From Deltaproteobacteria bacterium (GTDB taxonomy: Bacteria; Bdellovibrionota; UBA1018; UBA923), in NCBI GenBank assembly GCA_016194795.1, contig JACQAX010000449.1, forward strand, positions 1-8,431: a stretch of DNA of 8,431 bases, given 5' to 3'. Positions 1-5,587 of the stretch are shown one piece after another. The position numbers were made by a program, and so were the translations under genes. The notes beneath the pieces were generated by a model. The model searched no databases. It saw nothing but the letters and a program-made list of their open reading frames with translations, and had not been told where the DNA came from. The first letter of the stretch is position 1. Each line of letters opens with the position of its first letter.

Positions 1-999
1 ATAGGCTTTCTCGAAGGCACGCTCGAGCCCCTTGCGACCCTCGTCGCTGAAGGTCTCGGTGAACCCGTCCGACGCGACGACGAGGCGGTCGCCCGGCGCG
101 AGCGTGAGCGTCGCGTCCGAAAGGCGGACCGTGCCGTCCTTGACGAGCGCTTCCCCGGCAATGGTGCGCTCGGTGAAACTTTTTTCGCCCTGGTGGATGA
201 AACGGACCGTGCCGCAGCTCGTGTAGGTGAGCTCGAAGGTTTTCCGGTTGAGGATGCCGTAGAAGATCGACAGGTTTTCTTTCGGCTTCATCGTGATCTG
301 CAGCTCCTCGAAGATCTTGGCCACGGTCGCCGAAGGGCTCCGAAACTCGTCTTTGGAGAGCTTCACGGCGAGCTTGAGGATGACCGACATGAACGCCGAC
401 GACAGGCCGTAGCCGGTCGAGTCGCTCATCAGTATTCCGACGTGGGTCTTGTCGTCGAACTCGAAGAAGTCGAGGTAGTCACCGCCGCTATTGAGGCCGC
501 TCAGATACTTGTGGTTCACCTTGAAGCCCTGCACGGGCGTGAACTTCTCGGGAATCACCGAGCGCTGGATGGCGCGCGCCGTGCGGATGTCCTCTTCGAA
601 GCGCTCGATCAGCGACTTGAGGTCGTTGTTGACGTGCGCGACCTCTTTCACGCGCTCGAGATGGGAGACGTGCTTCACCTTTCCCAGGATCTCGATGGCG
701 CGGATCGGGGTCAGTAGCAAGTCGTCGACCAGCCCTTCGCTGAGCAGCCCGGGGACGCCGTCACCGATCGACTTCTCGTCGTCGACGAGCACCGTGTAAA
801 CCGCGCGGGACGCGAGCGCGGCGAGCAGCGGATGGAGGTCGTCGGCGAACTTGCCGTCGACGAACGCCAGCGCGGTGCCGCCCGGCACCTCGCCGTCCTC
901 CGCCTGAACCACCTCGCCCACCGCGGGCCCGATCGTTTTCTTGAAGGGCTTGAACAGTTCCGCGGACTTGGTGAAAACGGCGACCTTGAGCTTGAGCAT
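1..999 (-). CDS. SpoIIE/PP2C-type Ser/Thr protein phosphatase with N-terminal pseudo-receiver domain (3' end missing)
   Basis: The minus-strand frame is open for 333 codons from an ATG at 999 and leaves the window at position 1 without a stop. Residues 1-110 have a receiver-like pattern (LKVAVF, LAFVDG, YTVLVDD, DDLLLTP). The acidic pair after strand 1 is replaced by Thr10-Lys11 and the conserved Lys of the K-P pair by Thr97, so it is probably not phosphorylated. A helical linker ends in AIQRSVIPE (143-151), the usual lead-in to SpoIIE domains. Metal-binding motifs follow: SGGDYLDFF (Asp174), SDSTGYG (Asp193) and ASDGFTE (Asp311). The family dephosphorylates Ser/Thr-phosphorylated proteins, classically STAS-domain antagonists, in the cytoplasm. 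Its ATG overlaps the upstream gene's TAA (TAATG), and a GGGAG lies 11 nt upstream, so it is probably translationally coupled. Substrate unknown; the degenerate STAS protein at 4925 is a nearby candidate, though it seems to lack the phosphosite. Confidence 0.88.
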   Translation of the reverse strand, partial: MLKLKVAVFTKSAELFKPFKKTIGPAVGEVVQAEDGEVPGGTALAFVDGKFADDLHPLLAALASRAVYTVLVDDEKSIGDGVPGLLSEGLVDDLLLTPIRAIEILGKVKHVSHLERVKEVAHVNNDLKSLIERFEEDIRTARAIQRSVIPEKFTPVQGFKVNHKYLSGLNSGGDYLDFFEFDDKTHVGILMSDSTGYGLSSAFMSVILKLAVKLSKDEFRSPSATVAKIFEELQITMKPKENLSIFYGILNRKTFELTYTSCGTVRFIHQGEKSFTERTIAGEALVKDGTVRLSDATLTLAPGDRLVVASDGFTETFSDEGRKGLERAFEKAY

Positions 1000-2246
1000 T
1001 ATTGGAAGATCTCCCAGGTGTACTGAAGCACGTAACGCGTCTCTTGAGCGCCTCGAAGGCGGTCATCCATTTCATCGGAATACGCGGCGAAGTCTAAACT
1101 GGCTTTGCGCGTGTTGAGGCCGAACCCCAACGAGGGATACCCGTGGGCAAGTCCTGCCCGGAGCTTTATGATGTCGTAGAACACCAGCTCCGTACCCATG
1201 AAGACGTGGCGGAAGCGCCCGCCGTCCATCTTGTTGGTGAGGTCGTGGTAGTCGAGCGCCACCTTCATCTCCAGGCGACGGCCGAGGTAGAACGTCATCG
1301 AGCTGCCCCAGTCGAAGGTCATCGGCTGGGTGAACTCGGTGCGCAGGTCGCCGAAAGGCACGAGCGGCGTGGCCGAGAACCTCGTGTTGCCGATGTTCCG
1401 GGCCACGACCGAAAAGCTCGGCAGAAAACGGACCGGCAGCGTGAGCGTCGCCCCGCCGTTGAGCACCAGGCCCGAGTTCGAGCTGACGACCTTCGCGAAC
1501 GCCGGATCGGCGGGAATCGCCGGCGGGATCACCGCGTCGGCGTTGCCGACCGTCACGAGCTGGGCCGAGGCGCCGAGCCGCAGGATGCCGCTCGCGAAAC
1601 GCTCCGAAAGCGCCACCGTGGGCGCCAGGCGGTCGCGCGCCTTCACGCGCAAGGCGCCGTCGAACGCGCGGTAGATCGCGCCTCGGTTCTGCTCGTAGAG
1701 CAGCCCGAAGCTCAGGTTGCGCAGGGTGATGTTGGGATAGAGCGTGAAGCGGCCGCCGACGAACTCGTTGGGGTTGTTCTTGATGGCGCCGTAGACCGAC
1801 GAGAGGTTGAGGAAGTTGGTGGCGTTGCCGCTGCTGGTCGTCGCGAAGTAGCCCCCCGTCCCCTCGAACTGGAAATTCACCAGCTGGAAGTGCGACCCCG
1901 TGTCCTTGGCGGCGATGTTGGCGGGATTATAGAACACCGAATACGGTCCACGGCTGACGTTGATGCCGGCGGTGCCCATGCCGAGCGAGGCGACGTCGTC
2001 GGAGAGCTCGGTGTTGAACTTGTCGGCGAGCGCCTTGGGCGCGCTCAGCGCGATCGCGGCACCGACGAGCAGCGCGACGAGAAGCTTGAGGAGCAGGGAG
2101 GGCGCGCGTCGACGCGCCGCCTGTTCGCGTGGCACCCACACGACGTAGGCTACCGACTGGCGGGCACGGGGCACGGCGTGCTCGAGCGTGCGACGGCGCG
2201 GTCGGTACGGGCGAATGACGTCATTTTCCAAGACAGGCCCTTCCAT
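999..2246 (-). CDS. Outer-membrane beta-barrel protein, TraF/PorV/FadL-like
   Basis: A 415-residue protein. A hydrophobic stretch (about residues 51-68) followed by an A-x-A site (KALA, cleavage predicted after residue 74) marks a signal peptide. The mature start contains SLGMGTAGINVSRG and VFYNPANIAA, the 'LGMGGA...YNPAGLA' signature of PorV, TraF_2 and FadL-type outer-membrane barrels. The rest alternates in beta fashion (e.g. FSVVARNIGNTRF) and ends in YVLQYTWEIFQ, an aromatic-ending strand like those recognised by the BAM complex. The role is probably structural or transport in the outer membrane; substrate unknown. The ATG at 2246 is chosen because GGAGAG sits just upstream, but it leaves an unusually long 50-residue region, rich in Arg and uncommon codons, before the signal-peptide core. 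A GTG at 2135 would give a normal signal peptide but has no clear ribosome binding site. It is the first gene of an operon with the phosphatase. No convincing minus-strand promoter was found upstream. Confidence 0.82.
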   Translation of the reverse strand: MEGPVLENDVIRPYRPRRRTLEHAVPRARQSVAYVVWVPREQAARRRAPSLLLKLLVALLVGAAIALSAPKALADKFNTELSDDVASLGMGTAGINVSRGPYSVFYNPANIAAKDTGSHFQLVNFQFEGTGGYFATTSSGNATNFLNLSSVYGAIKNNPNEFVGGRFTLYPNITLRNLSFGLLYEQNRGAIYRAFDGALRVKARDRLAPTVALSERFASGILRLGASAQLVTVGNADAVIPPAIPADPAFAKVVSSNSGLVLNGGATLTLPVRFLPSFSVVARNIGNTRFSATPLVPFGDLRTEFTQPMTFDWGSSMTFYLGRRLEMKVALDYHDLTNKMDGGRFRHVFMGTELVFYDIIKLRAGLAHGYPSLGFGLNTRKASLDFAAYSDEMDDRLRGAQETRYVLQYTWEIFQ

Positions 2247-2257
2247 GAACTCTCCAC

Positions 2258-2274
2258 GGGAAATCCGTTTTCCC
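2258..2274. promoter_or_regulatory. Perfect 6-bp inverted repeat in the leader of the outer-membrane protein gene
   Basis: GGGAAA (2258-2263) and TTTCCC (2269-2274) are separated by a 5-nt loop. The element lies immediately upstream of the GGAGAG ribosome binding site of the gene starting at 2246. It could be an operator half-site pair or a small mRNA hairpin. Short repeats of this size also arise by chance. Confidence 0.35.
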
Positions 2275-2286
2275 TAGAAGATCTAT

Positions 2287-2324
2287 CGGTCGGGTGCGTG
2301 CAGGAAATTAGGCACCCCGGTCGG
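2287..2324. repeat. Paired CGGTCGG direct repeats flanking an inverted repeat in the divergent control region
   Basis: CGGTCGG occurs at 2287-2293 and again at 2318-2324. The copies are 31 bp apart start to start, about three helical turns, so they would lie on the same DNA face. Between and overlapping them, GGGTGC (2292-2297) and GCACCC (2312-2317) form an inverted repeat with a 14-nt loop. This looks like a candidate regulator binding region between the outer-membrane protein gene and the HD-GYP gene. No known regulator consensus is recognised. Confidence 0.3.
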
Positions 2325-2361
2325 CAGAAAAATCTCTTCACTTCTCCGGCGCTTACAAATT

Positions 2362-2390
2362 TTGTGCAGCGCATCATTATTTGGTACAAT
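2362..2390 (+). promoter_or_regulatory. Sigma70-like promoter for the HD-GYP gene
   Basis: A -35-like TTGTGC (2362-2367) and a -10 TACAAT (2385-2390) are separated by exactly 17 bp in a locally AT-rich stretch. The -10 matches TATAAT at five of six positions; the -35 matches only the TTG. Transcription would start near 2397, giving a leader of about 70 nt before the preferred TTG start at 2469. Confidence 0.55.
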
Positions 2391-2432
2391 TAAGGGAGTT
2401 CGTCCTGTTTGCCGATCTAAATGATGAGCACG

Positions 2433-2464
2433 CCCCCAGGATGGGTGGTGGGCTGTCTAGGGGG
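2433..2464 (+). promoter_or_regulatory. Leader hairpin overlapping the ribosome binding site of the HD-GYP gene
   Basis: CCCCC (2433-2437) can pair with GGGGG (2460-2464), extended by AG (2438-2439) with CT (2457-2458) around a bulged A. The right arm is also the likely Shine-Dalgarno AGGGGG (2459-2464), 4 nt before the TTG at 2469, so folding would hide it. The loop region (2439-2452) has four closely spaced GG runs, which could instead form a two-layer G-quadruplex. It does not resemble a cyclic-di-GMP riboswitch as I know them. Function is inferred. Confidence 0.35.
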
Positions 2465-2468
2465 AAAC

Positions 2469-3263
2469 TTGGCAAAACAAAGAACCGGAGCAGCCGCGCT
2501 CGCTTTGCCTGCAGAGGTGGAAGCCGATCACGAGCATGATCACGGGCACTCGCACGGTGCCCAGATCGTTCCCGCCAACGCCAAGGAAGCCGCGTTCCTC
2601 AGCCTGATTTACCGCACCTTCCGCGAGAACGACGAGCTGAAGACCGCCTACCAGACCTTGCTCGGCCAGACCGTGAAGGCGCTCTTGCGCTGCCTCGAAG
2701 AGCGCGACCCTTACACTTACGGCCACAGCATGCGCGTGATGTCCTACGCCATGCTCATCGCGCGCGGCGCGAACCTGAAAGAAAGCGACCTGCGCAACCT
2801 CGAAGTCTCGGCGATGTTCCACGACATCGGCAAGGTCGGCATCCCCGACTGCGTGCTGCTGAAGCCGGGCCGTCTCAACGCCGACGAGGCGAAGGTCATC
2901 ATGCAGCACCCGACGAAGAGCGCCGAGATCCTCGGCATCATCGACGCGTTCAAAAACGCGGTGCCGGGCGCGCGCCACCACCATGAGCGCATGGACGGCG
3001 AAGGCTATCCCGACAAGCTCACGGGCACCCAGATTCCGCTCGCCTCGCGCATCATCCTCGTCGCCGACACCTTCGACGCGATGACGTCGACGCGCCCGTA
3101 CCGCAAAGCCCTTCCGGTCGAGGTCGCTTACGCCGAGCTCGAGCGCTACTCGGGCTCGCAGTTCGACCCCGAGTTCGTGAAGGTCTTCCTGCAAGAGCAT
3201 AAAAAGCTCACGCTGCGGCTCACGCCCGAAGAGGCCGCCGACGTGTTGAAAAAGGCCGCCTGA
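2469..3263 (+). CDS. HD-GYP domain cyclic-di-GMP phosphodiesterase
   Basis: A 264-residue protein consisting essentially of one HD-GYP domain, the cytoplasmic family that hydrolyses cyclic-di-GMP to pGpG or GMP. Visible motifs are ERDPYTYGHS (78-87), the metal-binding HD of FHDIGKVGIP (His118-Asp119), and an intact HHExxDGxGYP signature (171-181) followed by DTFDAMTSTRPYR. Nothing catalytic is missing, so it should be active. There is no receiver, PAS or membrane segment. The only extra is a His/Asp-rich run near the N-terminus (residues 20-30, five His in eleven), which may bind metal. The TTG at 2469 is preferred because AGGGGG lies 4 nt upstream. An in-frame ATG at 2421 would add 16 residues but has no ribosome binding site and uses codons (CCA, GGA, TGT, CTA, GGG) that the gene otherwise avoids. 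It is monocistronic and divergent from the outer-membrane protein gene. Confidence 0.93.
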   Translation: MAKQRTGAAALALPAEVEADHEHDHGHSHGAQIVPANAKEAAFLSLIYRTFRENDELKTAYQTLLGQTVKALLRCLEERDPYTYGHSMRVMSYAMLIARGANLKESDLRNLEVSAMFHDIGKVGIPDCVLLKPGRLNADEAKVIMQHPTKSAEILGIIDAFKNAVPGARHHHERMDGEGYPDKLTGTQIPLASRIILVADTFDAMTSTRPYRKALPVEVAYAELERYSGSQFDPEFVKVFLQEHKKLTLRLTPEEAADVLKKAA

Positions 3264-3267
3264 CGGC
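3249..3267 (-). terminator. Possible intrinsic terminator for the HDOD gene, inside the 3' end of the HD-GYP gene
   Basis: Read on the minus strand, GCCG and CGGC (3267-3264 and 3258-3255) form a short GC stem with a 5-nt loop, followed after one base by five T residues (complement of 3249-3253). The stem is only 4 bp, so it is weak. It lies about 10 nt past the HDOD stop codon and within the last codons of the opposing gene. Confidence 0.35.
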
Positions 3268-3271
3268 TCGC

Positions 3272-3287
3272 GGGCTCACGAGAGCCC
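3272..3287. terminator. Hairpin between the converging HD-GYP and HDOD genes
   Basis: GGGCTC (3272-3277) and GAGCCC (3282-3287) form a perfect 6-bp stem with loop ACGA. It sits just after the HD-GYP stop and spans the HDOD stop codon (3276-3278). It could act on transcripts from either direction, but neither side has an immediate T tract, so any termination would need help from the downstream element or Rho. Confidence 0.35.
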
Positions 3288-4352
3288 CGACTCCGAGACT
3301 TTCTGGACGACCGCGAGCAGAGCGGAGCGCGCCAGGCTCAGCTCTTTCACCTCGGGGGTCAGCCAGGCGTTGAAAATCGGGTCGGCCGTGTCGCGCGGAA
3401 CGCGGAACGTGGTCGCGACGTTGCTCGCCACCGCGAGCAGCAGCGCGAGCTGGTGCGTCTCCTTCCCCGCCGCGCGCGCGCCATACGGGTCGTGGTGGAA
3501 GAGCAGCGCCCGCTCGACGGGACGAAAAAGCTGGAAGTGTTGCGCGAGCTGCGCCGAGTAATGCTCGTGCGAGTAGCCGAAGAGGCTCTGCTCGACGAAG
3601 TGGCGGATGGCACGCGAAACCGGTTTTTCCGCGACCGCCTGGCGAAACGCCGCATACGCGTTGGGCTTCGTCTTCGGGTACAGCAGCTCGAGCACGAGCT
3701 TGCCCGCATCGTGGATCAGGCAGGCCGCGAAGAGGTATTTCGAGCTCCCGAAGGTGCCGTGAAGCGGCGAGCCCGTCGCCTTCATGGCCTTGGCCAGCTC
3801 GATGGCCACCAGGGCGGTGCGCACGCCGTGCTTATGGATCTCGGCGGCGTAGTCGACGAAACCGTCCGGATCGCCGAAGTTCTCGCGCGCGATCGCGAGC
3901 AGCCGGTCAAAGAGCAGGCCCGCCGCATACGCGGTGTCGGGATACTTGAGCAGGCGCGCCGAGACGAGCTCTTCGGTGCGCTGCGCAAACTTGACGTATT
4001 CGGCGGGCTTGAGGGTGGAGCGCCCGTTCTTGTCCGCCGAGGGGTGGCGGCCGCCGATCTGTCTTAAGATCTGGAGCGCGCAGATGAAGTCGCGCGTGCG
4101 CGACATGCCGAAGAGCGCGATGGCCCCCTGCAGCTTCGGCGTGTTCTCTTTCATGCCGAGCGCCTTGATCTCGTTGACGAGCAAGTGCTCGAGATACTGA
4201 TTGCCCTGGATGATGCGCGCCACCGCTTCGGCCGTCACATCGATGTCGCTGAACTCCTCGAGTAGCCGGCGGCTGGCCAGAGGGGGCCGCAACGGCATGG
4301 CGATCTTCTGGTGGAAGTCGTGGAAGAGCTTGGAGTCAATCTGAGGATCCAT
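3276..4352 (-). CDS. HDOD-domain signalling protein
   Basis: A 358-residue cytoplasmic protein with the HDOD pattern, a catalytically dead relative of HD hydrolases found in bacterial signalling and chemotaxis-linked proteins, thought to act through protein contacts. The N-terminal half shows GNQYLEHLLVNEIKAL (50-65) and LQGAIALFGMSRTRDFICA (74-92), like the start of HDOD domains. Further on are IHDAGKL (213-219), GYSHEHYSAQLA (259-270) and FHHDP (285-289). The retained His-Asp at 214-215 is common in this family and does not by itself imply activity. No signal peptide or membrane segment is visible. The ATG at 4352 has AGGA directly against it, too close for normal Shine-Dalgarno use. The next Met is residue 19, also with a weak site. 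It is divergent from the CBS-led operon and convergent with the HD-GYP gene. Confidence 0.85.
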   Translation of the reverse strand: MDPQIDSKLFHDFHQKIAMPLRPPLASRRLLEEFSDIDVTAEAVARIIQGNQYLEHLLVNEIKALGMKENTPKLQGAIALFGMSRTRDFICALQILRQIGGRHPSADKNGRSTLKPAEYVKFAQRTEELVSARLLKYPDTAYAAGLLFDRLLAIARENFGDPDGFVDYAAEIHKHGVRTALVAIELAKAMKATGSPLHGTFGSSKYLFAACLIHDAGKLVLELLYPKTKPNAYAAFRQAVAEKPVSRAIRHFVEQSLFGYSHEHYSAQLAQHFQLFRPVERALLFHHDPYGARAAGKETHQLALLLAVASNVATTFRVPRDTADPIFNAWLTPEVKELSLARSALLAVVQKVSESGLS

Positions 4353-4361
4353 TCCTATTTA

Positions 4362-4390
4362 AGTTTGGGCGCTTGGGCGCTCCGGGTCAA
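4362..4390 (-). promoter_or_regulatory. Weak promoter candidate for the HDOD gene
   Basis: On the minus strand, TTGACC (4390-4385) is a good -35 match. A -10-like CAAACT (4367-4362) follows at 17 bp but matches TATAAT at only three positions. TTAAAT a few bases on is an alternative with a 22-bp gap. In either case transcription would start within a few bases of the ATG at 4352, giving a nearly leaderless mRNA. Confidence 0.3.
4365..4380. repeat. Tandem TTGGGCGC repeat
   Basis: TTGGGCGC occurs twice head to tail (4365-4372 and 4373-4380), between the candidate -35 and the start codon of the HDOD gene. It is perfect but short. It may be a binding site or replication slippage. Confidence 0.45.
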
Positions 4391-4401
4391 GCCACGGCAC
4401 G

Positions 4402-4422
4402 AACCGGTAAGGCCGGCCGGTT
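4402..4422. promoter_or_regulatory. Inverted repeat in the divergent HDOD/CBS control region
   Basis: AACCGG (4402-4407) and CCGGTT (4417-4422) form an inverted repeat with a 9-nt spacer. The spacer and right arm contain the 8-bp palindrome GGCCGGCC (4411-4418). It lies between the two opposing -35 elements (4385-4390 minus, 4438-4443 plus), where an operator acting on both promoters would be expected. No known consensus is recognised. Confidence 0.4.
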
Positions 4423-4437
4423 GCCGCAGAGCCCCCA

Positions 4438-4466
4438 TTGGCAGCCGCCCACATTTCCCCTACAAT
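4438..4466 (+). promoter_or_regulatory. Sigma70-type promoter of the CBS-STAS-response regulator operon
   Basis: TTGGCA (4438-4443, five of six to TTGACA) and TACAAT (4461-4466, five of six to TATAAT) are separated by 17 bp. Transcription would begin near 4473, about 20 nt before the AGGAG ribosome binding site at 4493-4497. This is the best promoter in the window and the only clear one for the four genes to 6595. Confidence 0.7.
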
Positions 4467-4504
4467 CGAACTCGGGGACCGACTTTTCTACTAGGAGACC
4501 AGGA

Positions 4505-4906
4505 ATGCAGACGTGCGCAAAAGATATCATGACCACCGAGCTCATCCTCGCCCACCCCGAGATGACGATCGAAGACGCGATCAAGACGCTCGTGAACAAC
4601 CGGATCACGGGCATGCCCGTGGTCGACGGTGACCAGCGCATCGTGGGCGTGGTCTCGGAGTTCGACATCATCCGCACGATCGAGAGCGTCGACGCCGAGA
4701 AGCCCCTCGATCTCACGCGCGCCATCGATTTCAGCCATCAGGTGACGTCGGTCACCGAGACGGCGCCGCTGCCGCAGATCCTCAAGCTCTTCGTCGACAA
4801 AAAAGTCCGTAGACTTCCGGTATTGAGCCGGGACAATAAGCTGGTGGGGATCATCACCCGACGCGACATCATGCGGGTGCTGTTCTACCGCTCCAAAACG
4901 CTCTGA
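4505..4906 (+). CDS. Tandem CBS-domain protein
   Basis: A 133-residue stand-alone Bateman module. CBS1 spans about residues 7-60 (ILAHPEMTIEDAIKTLVNNR, then ITGMPVVD, IVGVVSEFDI) and CBS2 about 75-129 (VTETAPLPQILKLFVDKKVR, RLPVLSRD, LVGIITRRDI). Such pairs usually bind adenine nucleotides (AMP, ATP, SAM) or sometimes cyclic dinucleotides in the cytoplasm and switch a partner protein. The T/S-x-x-D motifs (SEFD, TRRD) that normally contact the nucleotide ribose are kept in both copies, so ligand binding is likely. The ATG at 4505 is chosen because AGGAG lies 7 nt upstream. An upstream in-frame ATG at 4373 would read through the promoter. It is the first gene of the operon, 18 nt before the STAS-like gene. 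Confidence 0.93.
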   Translation: MQTCAKDIMTTELILAHPEMTIEDAIKTLVNNRITGMPVVDGDQRIVGVVSEFDIIRTIESVDAEKPLDLTRAIDFSHQVTSVTETAPLPQILKLFVDKKVRRLPVLSRDNKLVGIITRRDIMRVLFYRSKTL

Positions 4907-4924
4907 CCGCGCTCGGGGGAGCCC

Positions 4925-5587
4925 GTGAAACTCAAGCTGACTAAAGAAAAGGACGTCGCGATTCTCGGTGTCCTCGAAGAGGTAAGCCCCGCGAACGTCG
5001 TCGTGCTCCGCGCCGGCATCGCGAACTTGTTGAAGTCCGGCCGCAACAAGATCGTCGTCAACGTCGCCGCGGCGCAAAGCCTCCAGCTCGAAGTGATCCG
5101 CGAGCTCGCCAAGCTGCACGGCCTGGCCGGCGAGCTCGGTGGCGAGGTCATGCTCGTGGGCCAGGGCGAGCTGGTGAGCGAGGCCGCGCGCGCCGAGCCG
5201 GGCTCGATCTCGATCCGCTTCTTCCCCACCGTCGAGCTCGCGCTCACGGCGATGGCCGAGCTTGGAGCCGCGGCAAACGCCGACCACGCCGCCGGCGGCG
5301 ACCCGCTGGGCAAGCTGCGGGCGCAGCTCGCGAAAGTCGAGGCCGAGCACAAGGCCGTGAAGGCGCAAGTCTCGCGGCTCGACAACGCCGACGAGCTCCG
5401 CAAGCTGCGCTACGAGAACGGCGTCTTCGCGCGCCAGCTCGCCGCCGTCGAGGAGCAGCTCGCGCAGCTCAAGCGCGAGCACAAAACCCCCTTTCACGCC
5501 AACGAGGCGGCCGAGCGACGCCAGCTGCTTCTCGAGAAAGCGCTCGCGGCCTTCCTGAAAACGGAGGGGCTGCTGCCGAATGGCTGA
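4925..5587 (+). CDS. Degenerate STAS-like domain with C-terminal coiled coil
   Basis: A 220-residue protein starting at GTG, with GGGGGA 4 nt upstream (an in-frame ATG is absent nearby). Residues 1-110 follow the STAS layout of anti-sigma-factor antagonists such as SpoIIAA: a VAILGV strand, a helix ending in LLKSGRNKIVVNV, then GGEVMLVG and IRFFPTVELALTAM. At the position of the usual D-S-S phosphorylation motif the sequence reads about Q54-L55-E56, so the regulatory Ser appears to be lost. Residues about 128-190 form a charged heptad-like coiled coil (KLRAQLAKVEAEHKAVKAQ region), with a helical tail. It is probably a cytoplasmic scaffold or binding partner rather than a phosphorylated antagonist. 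The STAS call rests on pattern and length. Its end overlaps the next gene by 8 nt (ATGGCTGA). Confidence 0.75.
   Translation: MKLKLTKEKDVAILGVLEEVSPANVVVLRAGIANLLKSGRNKIVVNVAAAQSLQLEVIRELAKLHGLAGELGGEVMLVGQGELVSEAARAEPGSISIRFFPTVELALTAMAELGAAANADHAAGGDPLGKLRAQLAKVEAEHKAVKAQVSRLDNADELRKLRYENGVFARQLAAVEEQLAQLKREHKTPFHANEAAERRQLLLEKALAAFLKTEGLLPNG

Noticed and set aside
193..717. Plus-strand open frame opposite the phosphatase
   Set aside because: The minus-strand frame carries all three SpoIIE metal motifs; this is its shadow.
2150..2389. Minus-strand 79-codon open frame across the divergent control region
   Set aside because: It has no ribosome binding site, has Cys/Ser-rich random composition, and overlaps both the rightward promoter and the barrel gene start in another frame.
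1143..2393. Long plus-strand open frame (416 codons) opposite the outer-membrane protein gene
   Set aside because: It is rich in Arg, Glu, His and Val with no domain pattern, as expected for an antisense shadow of a GC-rich gene. The minus strand encodes a clear signal peptide and barrel.
2397..2468. Cyclic-di-GMP riboswitch (GEMM type) in the HD-GYP leader
   Set aside because: It is too short and lacks the conserved core sequence and tetraloop/receptor arrangement that I know for that class.
4373..4504. N-terminal extension of the CBS protein from an upstream in-frame ATG
   Set aside because: It would translate the -35/-10 promoter elements. AGGAG with ideal spacing supports the ATG at 4505.
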